Part shown: piece by piece, positions 1 to 5,966 of the stretch
Position numbering within the stretch: position 1 is the stretch's first letter
Layout: the number at the start of each line of letters is the position of its first letter
Assembly: GCA_017420605.1 (NCBI GenBank)
Contig: JAFOIS010000003.1
Coordinates: forward strand, 1-5,966
Direction: 5' to 3'
DNA: 5,966 nt
Source of the DNA: Lachnospiraceae bacterium
Lineage (GTDB): Bacteria; Bacillota; Clostridia; Lachnospirales; Lachnospiraceae
Notes under the pieces: generated by a model
The model's database searches: none
What the model was told of the DNA's origin: nothing
What the model saw: only the letters and a program-made list of their open reading frames with translations
Translations under genes and position numbers: made by a program

Positions 1-3000
1 CCCTGTGTGTTCCGGAAAAATACCGGGCGGATTGCCTGTATCTTCTGGAGCAGTATCCGAAATTCCAGTATTCGCGTTCGGTCTACCGTCCGACGGTCCG
101 CACCGCGGATCTTACGGCGCATATCCTGTCTGCTTTCGGGCTTCTGGAGGCTTACCGCGTTCTTGATATGTACGGTGTTTCGCCGCTCGAATTCCTTACG
201 GAAAAGATGGAGCCGGAAGCGCTGGATTATAAGAGAAACGACAATTACTACGGCGTGCTGCATATGGTGCAGTTTGATGACGTCCTCGCCGCGCGGATCG
301 ACGCGCAGGACGCTCTGTACATCGACGCGGTGAAAGAAGCATTTCTCAGCGATAATAATACCGCGGTCGTCACGGTACCGCTGATCCGGGCCGTAGTCAA
401 ATCCCGTTCATCGGAACTGCATGCGCTGCTTGCGGATTTCCTGGTGGCGGCGCGCCTGCAGGAAGGCGTGCGGCAGGCGGTCTGTGAAAATGCCGACTGC
501 GGGCGGCCGGAAGCATTTCTTACGATCCTGCGTACGATCCGGGACAGGGATCTTCTGCGTTTTTCCGCTGTCAAAAGGGCGGTGGCGACGTGGACGGGGA
601 TCTGCAATGCAGACGCCATGGACCGGATCACACAGAAGGTATTCGACGGCATCTGCGCCGCCGTGGAAGACAGGAAGACGGCATTTGCCATGACGGAATC
701 GGAGGACAGCGTGCAGCTCGTCACCGGCCTGTGGGCGATCGGGTTCTATGAGGTGCGGGACGCTGCGGCGCGGATGATGGAGATCGCGCGGACGGGAAGC
801 CGGAACAGACGGCTTGCGCTCGCGTATTATAACGGCGGGATCTGTCACTCCGCGCTGAGCAGCACAGTAGCGATCAGGATGCTGGAACTGTATCCGGAGG
901 ATCCCGAGATCGCGGCGGCATTCATGCCCACGTATCTTCCGGGATCGGACAATATGGTCGGCAACGCGATCCGCAACCGCGAGGGAAAACGTGTGTACAG
1001 CGCAGACGAAGCGGATATCCGCGTGCTGCCGATCCCGCTGTCTATGCTCGATCTTACGGAAGAGCAGGCAAAACGCCATTACGTCATCCTGCGCGGGATC
1101 GCGGACTCCATGAAAAAGAAAAAACTGGACTTTTTCCCGCTCATTTTCCCGTGGTACGGCGCGTCTCTCGAAAAGAAAACGCTGACGGAGAAAATGGCGG
1201 TGATCGCCTATGCCCTGCAGGATCAGGACCTCATCGACGAAGTCTGCCTCAGGCTTACCGATATTTCCGATAACTATTACAGTGACCGTAAGAATTATCT
1301 GCGGCTTCTTCTGCATGACCCGAAGACCCGCGTCCAGAAAAACGCGCTTCTCGATTACGTGGGAGACAAGGAATCGTTTACCCGCGGCGCAGCATATATG
1401 CTTTTAAAGAAGCTTCCTCTTGAAGGAGAGGATTTCGAACGGCTCGAAAAACTTCTGCGCTTTAAAAACGAGGAGATCCGGAGATACGTCATCGACCTTC
1501 TGGGACGGCAGGATCCGGCCGGAAAGGAAGCGTCGATCCGGAGGCTCCTTGCGGACGGACAGGAGCTGACGCGCCTTGCAGCTCTCGATATGCTGAAGGG
1601 CGATGCGGAGGAATCTCCCGAAAAGAGGGAGGCGTGCCGCCGGCTTCTTCTTGAGGCGATCCCGGACAGAAGTGTTCTTACAGACCGGGAAAAGGTCCTC
1701 TGCGAGGAGATCGAAGGTGCGACGGAGGGGGCGCGGGAGAGTACCGGGGACTTGCTCACGAAGGAGGGATACGGCCTCTATGATCCCGCGGCGTCCTATT
1801 CACCGAAGATGCCGGAGGCCGATATGGCACTTCTTAAGAACTATTTCTGCCTTTCCGCAAAGGAACTGAACGGGTATCTGGACCGCATCCGTGCGTTTCT
1901 CGATGATCATGCGAAAATGGAATACAGGTCGGCCGGCGGCGACACGCAGCTTTTGGGGAACGGCCTCTATCTTACCGCCTACGGCTGGGGTCCGATCGAG
2001 GAAAAATATCCCTTCCCGGAACTGTGGCAGGAGGTCTGGGAGACCATTATCAGGGATCCGAAGGTGCTTTTCAATCTGTATCTTGCCCTGACGGGCGGGA
2101 TCGACGAAGAGAGTATCGAAGATCATAACGGCTATCTTAAGGCGGAGCACCGCGTATTTCAGGATGCGGATTCTTCTTACCGCTATGTCGATCCGAAGTA
2201 TAACGCCCGCAGTCAGACCGGCGCGTATATAACGATCCTGCGGATCATCCGGAGCCGGCAGAAGCTTGAGCTGCCGCTGCCGGTCGCGGAAGCGGCGGCG
2301 GAGTACGCCGCAAAGCTTCCGGATAACCAGCGCTGGCTGAAAAAGAAACCGCCGAAATATTCCTACAGCGGTTATAAGACACATCCTCTGCAGAATTTCC
2401 TGCGGTCGGGCAAATATGCCGTCATTCTGGACCGGATGCGCGCTTATAGAAATGACGCGGAGTTCCGGGAGGTATTTCCGATCCTGTTTGAGACGGACCG
2501 GATCTATGAGGCGCAGAAGAACGATCCCATGGAGAATCGCGGCACGCTTCGGACGGCAAATCTCCTGAACATGTATGATTATGTCAAAGCATGGGAACTC
2601 GGGATCATCCCGGAGGATCTGGTCTATCGCTGTGCTTTCGAAGTACAGGAACTGAAGAATGCGGTCGGACAGCTCGGCGAACTGTTCAGGGAGAAGATCG
2701 CGCAGAGCACCCTGACGGAGCTGGCGCGTTATCTCCCGGTGAATGAGGAAAAACACACCGTTGAGACCGGTTCGCATTTCTATGAGCTTTGCAGAAAGGT
2801 CTACGGGAAGCTCACGGACCTCATCCTCAACGTCGAGCTTCGGCGCGGGGACAGCCCCACGGTCTTTTCGCCCGCGGTCTCAAGGATCAGCTGTGTCACC
2901 GGCATTCCGCGGCTCATGGAGATCCTCCGCTCGCTCGGAAATGATCCGCTCGACCGGTCGACCTACTATTCCTGGTCTTCCGGCGGCACGGGGCGCCGGG

Positions 3001-4901
3001 AATGTCTGTGTCACCTCCTGAAGGTGAGCCGTCCTTCCCCGGAAGAGACGGCGGAAGATCTCCGGAAGGCCAATAAGGTACAGAAAGTCTCGCACGACCG
3101 TCTTATTGAGGTGGCAATGTATGCGCCGCAATGGCTTCCCCTGATGGAAGCATATCTGGAAATCGACGGTCTTCAGAGCGGCTGTTATTATTTCATGGCG
3201 CATATGAACGAGCGGTTCGACGACCGGAAGAAGGCGGTCATCGCCCGGTATACGCCTCTTACGCCGGAAGAACTGAACAACGGGTGTTTCGACACCGCAT
3301 GGTTTTTCGAAGTGTATGAAAAACTCGGAGAGAAGACCTTCGCGTCCCTCTACAAGGCGGCAAAATACATCGCGGACGGCAGTAAACACACCAGGGCGAG
3401 GAAATACGCGGACGCAGCCCTCGGCAAAGTGAGCCGGGACGAACTGGAAGCGGCCATCCGGGACAAGAGAAATAAAGATCTCCTCATGAGTTACGGGCTG
3501 CTGCCGGTGAAGGACAAAGAGGATACGCTGCACCGCTATGCGTTCCTGATGCAGTTCCTGAAGGAAAGCAGACAGTTCGGCGCCCTGCGCAGGCAGAGCG
3601 AAAGCCTTGCCGTGCAGACCGCGCTCCGCAATATGGCGACCACGGCGGGATATGCGGACGAAACGCGTCTTACGCTCGCCATGGAAACGGAGACGGCGTC
3701 CGCCCATGCGGAGTATTACGACGGGGTCGTGATCGGAGACTGCACCGCGCGTATTCTTGTGGAGGATTCGGGAAAGCCGTCCCTGGAGATCCGCAAGGGG
3801 AATAAGATCCTGAAAAGCGTGCCGGCGGCCCTCAAAAAGAACGAAGAATTCACGGCCGTTCAGGACTTCGCTGCGGAACTCAAGAAACAGTATTCCCGCT
3901 GCACGGCGCTTTTCGAGCGCGCGATGGAAGAAGAGGAACTGTATTCGAGGGACGAGCTGGAGGCTCTGCGCCGCGGCCCGGTGGCGGCGGGGATCCTGAA
4001 CGCGCTCGTGTTTGTGACGGCGGATGAAAAAACGGCGGGAACGATGGAGGAACTTTCCGGAATGCCTGATATCAACGGAGAGACGCAGCTTAAGGTCGCC
4101 CATCCCGTCACGCTGTTCCGGATGGGCGTGCTGCCGCGATATCAGCGGTTTTATTTCACGAAGCAGATCGAGACCGGCCTTAAGCAGCCGTTCAAGCAGG
4201 TCTTCCGGGAATTCTATCTGAAACTGGAAGAGGAGATGGATTCCGCCGATTCGAGAATGTTCGCGGGATACCAGATCCAGCCGAAGAAGACCGTGGCGGC
4301 CCTCAAAGGGCGCCGCTGGGTGGCGGACTACGAAAGCGGCCTGCAGAAGGTCTATTTCAAGGCGGATATCGCCGTCGAGCTTTATGCGCTGGCGGACTGG
4401 TTCTCTCCGGCGGATACCGAGTGCCCGACGCTGGAATATGTCTCCTTCAGCGACCGGCGGACGCACAGGCCCGTGAAGATCGCGGACGTTCCCGACGTCC
4501 TTTATTCCGAGATCATGCGGGACGTGGATCTTGCGGTGAGCGTCGCCTATGCCGGCGGCGTCGATCCGGAGACCAGTCATTCCACGATCGAGATGCGGAA
4601 GGTGATCCTTGCGTTCAATGCGGAACTGTTCTCCCTTGACAACGTGACGTTCGAAGGAACGCACGCCTTCATAAGGGGCAGCCTCGGAAACTATACCGTG
4701 CATCTTGGCAGCGGCGTCGTACACCGCGAGGGAGGCGGTATGCTGCACATCCTTCCGGTGCATTCCCAGCAGAGGGGAAAACTGTTCCTGCCGTTTATCG
4801 ACGAGGATCCGAAGACCGCGGAGATCCTGTCAAAGATCCTGCTGCTTGCGCAGGATACGAAGATCAAGGATCCGTATATCCTGGAGCAGATCCGGAGGTG
4901 A
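1..4901 (+). CDS. Giant DUF4132-superfamily protein (DUF5724-like, DUF4132 and DUF7737-like regions), 5'-partial
   Basis: The reading frame is open from the left edge (first complete codon at 3) to TGA at 4899-4901, giving 1632 complete residues, so residue n starts at base 3n. The true start lies outside the window. The ATG at 168 is internal: the 55 codons before it read as good helical protein continuous with the rest. Seen: an alpha-helical N-terminal region with the signatures ARLQEGVRQAV (150-160) and RFSAVKRAVATWTG (186-199); a HEAT-like stretch at about 425-565; GCYYFMAH (1060-1067), a WF pair at 1100-1101 and HTRARKYADAALG (1129-1141); then a DUF4132 core from about 1217, with QPFKQVFREFY (1395-1405), GRRW (1436-1439) and ADVPDVLYSEIMRDVDL (1494-1510). 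The end, HLGSG (from 1567) to FLPF and ILSKILLLA, matches the DUF7737-type cap. Known: related to E. coli YehI/MolR, whose molecular function is not established. No WGR domain, signal peptide, membrane helix or catalytic motif is visible, so it is probably a cytoplasmic scaffold-like protein (inference). Family assignment is from memory of conserved motifs: confident for DUF4132, fair for the other two names. Confidence 0.9.
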   Translation, partial: LCVPEKYRADCLYLLEQYPKFQYSRSVYRPTVRTADLTAHILSAFGLLEAYRVLDMYGVSPLEFLTEKMEPEALDYKRNDNYYGVLHMVQFDDVLAARIDAQDALYIDAVKEAFLSDNNTAVVTVPLIRAVVKSRSSELHALLADFLVAARLQEGVRQAVCENADCGRPEAFLTILRTIRDRDLLRFSAVKRAVATWTGICNADAMDRITQKVFDGICAAVEDRKTAFAMTESEDSVQLVTGLWAIGFYEVRDAAARMMEIARTGSRNRRLALAYYNGGICHSALSSTVAIRMLELYPEDPEIAAAFMPTYLPGSDNMVGNAIRNREGKRVYSADEADIRVLPIPLSMLDLTEEQAKRHYVILRGIADSMKKKKLDFFPLIFPWYGASLEKKTLTEKMAVIAYALQDQDLIDEVCLRLTDISDNYYSDRKNYLRLLLHDPKTRVQKNALLDYVGDKESFTRGAAYMLLKKLPLEGEDFERLEKLLRFKNEEIRRYVIDLLGRQDPAGKEASIRRLLADGQELTRLAALDMLKGDAEESPEKREACRRLLLEAIPDRSVLTDREKVLCEEIEGATEGARESTGDLLTKEGYGLYDPAASYSPKMPEADMALLKNYFCLSAKELNGYLDRIRAFLDDHAKMEYRSAGGDTQLLGNGLYLTAYGWGPIEEKYPFPELWQEVWETIIRDPKVLFNLYLALTGGIDEESIEDHNGYLKAEHRVFQDADSSYRYVDPKYNARSQTGAYITILRIIRSRQKLELPLPVAEAAAEYAAKLPDNQRWLKKKPPKYSYSGYKTHPLQNFLRSGKYAVILDRMRAYRNDAEFREVFPILFETDRIYEAQKNDPMENRGTLRTANLLNMYDYVKAWELGIIPEDLVYRCAFEVQELKNAVGQLGELFREKIAQSTLTELARYLPVNEEKHTVETGSHFYELCRKVYGKLTDLILNVELRRGDSPTVFSPAVSRISCVTGIPRLMEILRSLGNDPLDRSTYYSWSSGGTGRRECLCHLLKVSRPSPEETAEDLRKANKVQKVSHDRLIEVAMYAPQWLPLMEAYLEIDGLQSGCYYFMAHMNERFDDRKKAVIARYTPLTPEELNNGCFDTAWFFEVYEKLGEKTFASLYKAAKYIADGSKHTRARKYADAALGKVSRDELEAAIRDKRNKDLLMSYGLLPVKDKEDTLHRYAFLMQFLKESRQFGALRRQSESLAVQTALRNMATTAGYADETRLTLAMETETASAHAEYYDGVVIGDCTARILVEDSGKPSLEIRKGNKILKSVPAALKKNEEFTAVQDFAAELKKQYSRCTALFERAMEEEELYSRDELEALRRGPVAAGILNALVFVTADEKTAGTMEELSGMPDINGETQLKVAHPVTLFRMGVLPRYQRFYFTKQIETGLKQPFKQVFREFYLKLEEEMDSADSRMFAGYQIQPKKTVAALKGRRWVADYESGLQKVYFKADIAVELYALADWFSPADTECPTLEYVSFSDRRTHRPVKIADVPDVLYSEIMRDVDLAVSVAYAGGVDPETSHSTIEMRKVILAFNAELFSLDNVTFEGTHAFIRGSLGNYTVHLGSGVVHREGGGMLHILPVHSQQRGKLFLPFIDEDPKTAEILSKILLLAQDTKIKDPYILEQIRR
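1275..1700 (+). other. HEAT-like helical repeat region within the giant DUF4132 protein
   Basis: Residues about 425-565 of the visible protein contain successive pairs of amphipathic helices separated by short polar turns. Examples are the helices around KNALLDYV, AAYMLLKKL, EEIRRYVIDLLGR and LTRLAALDMLKG. The pattern of aliphatic positions and the Asp/Arg-containing turns resembles HEAT or Armadillo-type repeats, which usually form curved protein-binding surfaces. I see about four units by eye; the boundaries are approximate and the units are too divergent to align base by base. This suggests a protein-interaction role for this part of the molecule, which is inference. Confidence 0.45.
3651..4898 (+). 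other. DUF4132 core plus DUF7737-type C-terminal region
   Basis: This is the most recognisable part of the large gene, residues about 1217-1632. It opens with TRLTLAMETETA, followed by a beta-rich stretch with DGVVIGDCTARILVE. Next comes a helical stretch in which an alternating acidic/basic segment precedes a conserved-looking ARG-x-GPVAAGILNALVFVT-like helix. It continues into the family motif around QPFKQVFREFY, the GRRW turn and the VPDVLYSEIMRDVDL helix. The last 65 or so residues (HLGSG, an HILPV strand, FLPF, ILSKILLLAQD, then a short basic tail) form the compact C-terminal cap seen in DUF4132 proteins. No experimentally defined activity is known to me for either domain. Confidence 0.75.
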
Positions 4902-4902
4902 T
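4894..4902 (+). promoter_or_regulatory. Strong Shine-Dalgarno sequence overlapping the upstream stop codon
   Basis: GGAGGTGAT is a nine-base perfect complement to the canonical 16S rRNA 3' end. The GGAGG core ends 10 bases before the ATG at 4909. It lies in the last two sense codons and the TGA of the giant gene, so terminating ribosomes sit directly on the initiation site of the next gene. This fixes the amidohydrolase start at 4909 and supports translational coupling within one transcript. Confidence 0.9.
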
Positions 4903-4908
4903 AGATCG

Positions 4909-5966
4909 ATGGATAAGGTTTTTTATAACGGGACCATAAGGACGATGGACGCGAATCTGCCGCTTGCGGAAGCAGTCGCCGTTGAAAAGGACAGCATCCG
5001 TTATGTCGGCGATCAGGAGACCGCGCTTTCCATGTGCACGCCCGATACGGAGAGGATCGACCTTCACGGCGCGACGCTGTATCCCGGCTTTATCGATTCC
5101 CACATGCATCTGCTTTACAGCGCGTTCCTCCGGACCAAGACTGATCTTTCGGAATGCCGCAGTTTTTCGGAGACCATGGCGTATCTTCAAAGGGAAGCCG
5201 AAGGGTTTCGCTCTTCGGGCAGACCGGACGCGTGGCTCCACGCCGTGAATTTCAACCAGGACCTGTGGACGGACCGGAAAGAGCTTCCGACGAAATACGA
5301 TCTTGACGAAGCGGCCGGGGATATCCCCTGCTATATCACCCGGGTATGCGGCCACGTCGCCGTATACAACTCGCAGGCACTTGCGCAGCTCGGTATCCAT
5401 GACAGCAACGGCATTATTTACGCAGCCGACGATCAGCCGGGCGACCGGTACGAGATCCGGCCGGACCGGGATCTGTACAGAGACTGGGCGGTCTCGGAGA
5501 CCGCACAGTGCGCTAAGGCGGGCCTTTGTTCGGTGCATTCGGACGATATGAATCTCATCGTTCCCGGCCGGGACGCGGAACTCGTCATGGAGGTCTTCTG
5601 CGGGCTCGGAGAGACAGGAGCGCTTTCAACAAGGGTCTTTGAGCAGTGCAGACTTACCACTGAAACGGCGATCAGAACGTTTGCCGCCGCCCATCCCTGC
5701 GGCAGCGGCCGCGGACTTTTCTGCACGGCGTCTGTCAAGGTCATGATGGACGGCTCCCTCGGAGCAAGATCGGCGGATCTTATAGACGGCTATGCGGACG
5801 GCTCCGCAGGGGGCGCGGAGATCGTCCATCCGGACGGGGAACTCGAAAGGATCGTACTGGCCGCCGAAGAGTGCGGCTATCCGGTCGTTGCGCACTGCAT
5901 CGGAGACCGCGCTGTCGAGAGGCTTCTGAATACGTTTTCCAAAGTACGCGATGATCTCGGATACCA
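4909..5966 (+). CDS. YtcJ/NfdA-type metal-dependent amidohydrolase (Amidohydrolase_3 group), 3'-partial
   Basis: Starts at ATG 4909 behind a near-ideal ribosome binding site. The opening MDKVFYNGTIRTMD is the usual first strand of this family, which rules against the internal ATG at 4945. The 352 complete codons before the right edge are perhaps two thirds of a family member (usually about 530-560 residues). Seen: the metal-binding PGFIDSHMHL with H65 and H67; CGH (H149) followed by YNSQAL, matching the family's GH...NSxAL element; GLCSVHSDD (205-213); VKVMMDGSLGARSA (K277, D281), the family's K...DGSLGxR segment; and AHCIGDRAV with H329. Later ligands, including the C-terminal His/Asp region, would lie beyond the edge. 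Known: these cytoplasmic TIM-barrel hydrolases cleave C-N bonds (N-substituted formamide deformylase is a characterised example), but most have unknown substrates. The substrate here cannot be inferred. It is probably in an operon with the upstream giant gene, 7 bases away. Confidence 0.92.
   Translation, partial: MDKVFYNGTIRTMDANLPLAEAVAVEKDSIRYVGDQETALSMCTPDTERIDLHGATLYPGFIDSHMHLLYSAFLRTKTDLSECRSFSETMAYLQREAEGFRSSGRPDAWLHAVNFNQDLWTDRKELPTKYDLDEAAGDIPCYITRVCGHVAVYNSQALAQLGIHDSNGIIYAADDQPGDRYEIRPDRDLYRDWAVSETAQCAKAGLCSVHSDDMNLIVPGRDAELVMEVFCGLGETGALSTRVFEQCRLTTETAIRTFAAAHPCGSGRGLFCTASVKVMMDGSLGARSADLIDGYADGSAGGAEIVHPDGELERIVLAAEECGYPVVAHCIGDRAVERLLNTFSKVRDDLGY

Noticed and set aside
168..170. 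ATG as the start codon of the giant gene
   Set aside because: The frame is open to the left edge, the upstream codons encode continuous family-like helical protein, and there is no convincing ribosome binding site just before 168.
7..333. Open frame overlapping the 5' part of the giant gene
   Set aside because: It is out of frame with the supported gene and has an Arg/Ser-rich composition with no domain.
2880..4763. A 627-codon antisense open frame, with smaller ones at 408-1316, 1800-2777 and 4864-5538
   Set aside because: All lie in register opposite well-supported sense genes. Their translations are rich in His and Arg with no recognisable domain, as expected of shadows in GC-rich DNA.
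4902..4908. A promoter or terminator between the two genes
   Set aside because: The gap is only 7 bases, and I see no hairpin with a T-tract nor promoter-like hexamers around it.
4945..4947. Internal ATG as an alternative start of the amidohydrolase
   Set aside because: It would remove the conserved first strand, and the strong ribosome binding site is placed for the ATG at 4909.
5428..5490. A +1-frame reading resembling the missing GxPTGxxxE segment of YtcJ-like proteins, suggesting a frameshift
   Set aside because: The resemblance is weak, and the annotated frame continues without a stop into clear family motifs. Two compensating indels would be needed.
1..5966. Abundant GATC and GGATCC-like words as a possible repeat or uptake signal
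   Set aside because: They arise from frequent ATC, GAT and CCG codons, with no regular spacing or extended consensus.

Overview
The window holds two co-directional, tightly packed protein-coding genes on the + strand and essentially no non-coding DNA. Both run off an edge of the window. GC is fairly high (I estimate the upper fifties per cent, not counted). The anti-Shine-Dalgarno match before the second gene is very strong, and its product is rich in cysteine. Codons such as ATC, CCG, CGG and GAT/GAC are favoured, and TTA, CTA and TCA are scarce. Together this suggests a GC-rich anaerobic Bacillota, most likely a gut-type Clostridia lineage. That assignment is inference: there is no rRNA, tRNA or other taxonomic marker here.

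Left and centre (1 to 4901): one very large open frame, 1632 complete codons and still open at the left edge. It encodes a protein of the uncharacterised DUF4132 superfamily. I recognise the long helical N-terminal region typical of the giant Bacillota members (DUF5724 type), a HEAT-like stretch, a DUF4132 core, and a C-terminal cap of the DUF7737 type. No enzymatic motif, membrane segment or metal-binding cluster is visible. The best-known relatives are E. coli YehI/MolR, which lie beside MoxR-type ATPase, von Willebrand A and SWIM-finger genes. Whether such partners exist here cannot be seen, because they would lie left of the window.

Right (4909 to 5966): after a 7-base gap containing a second in-frame stop, a second gene begins. 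It encodes a YtcJ/NfdA-type metal-dependent amidohydrolase (Amidohydrolase_3 group). The 352 complete codons cover the N-terminal sandwich strand, the HxH metal motif and much of the TIM barrel; the gene is cut by the right edge. Its Shine-Dalgarno sequence lies across the 3' end and stop codon of the giant gene, so the two are probably co-transcribed and translationally coupled.

I see no functional link between the two products from sequence alone. There is no mobile element, CRISPR array, RNA gene, terminator or obvious promoter. The most interesting item is the giant DUF4132 protein, whose biochemical role is unknown.
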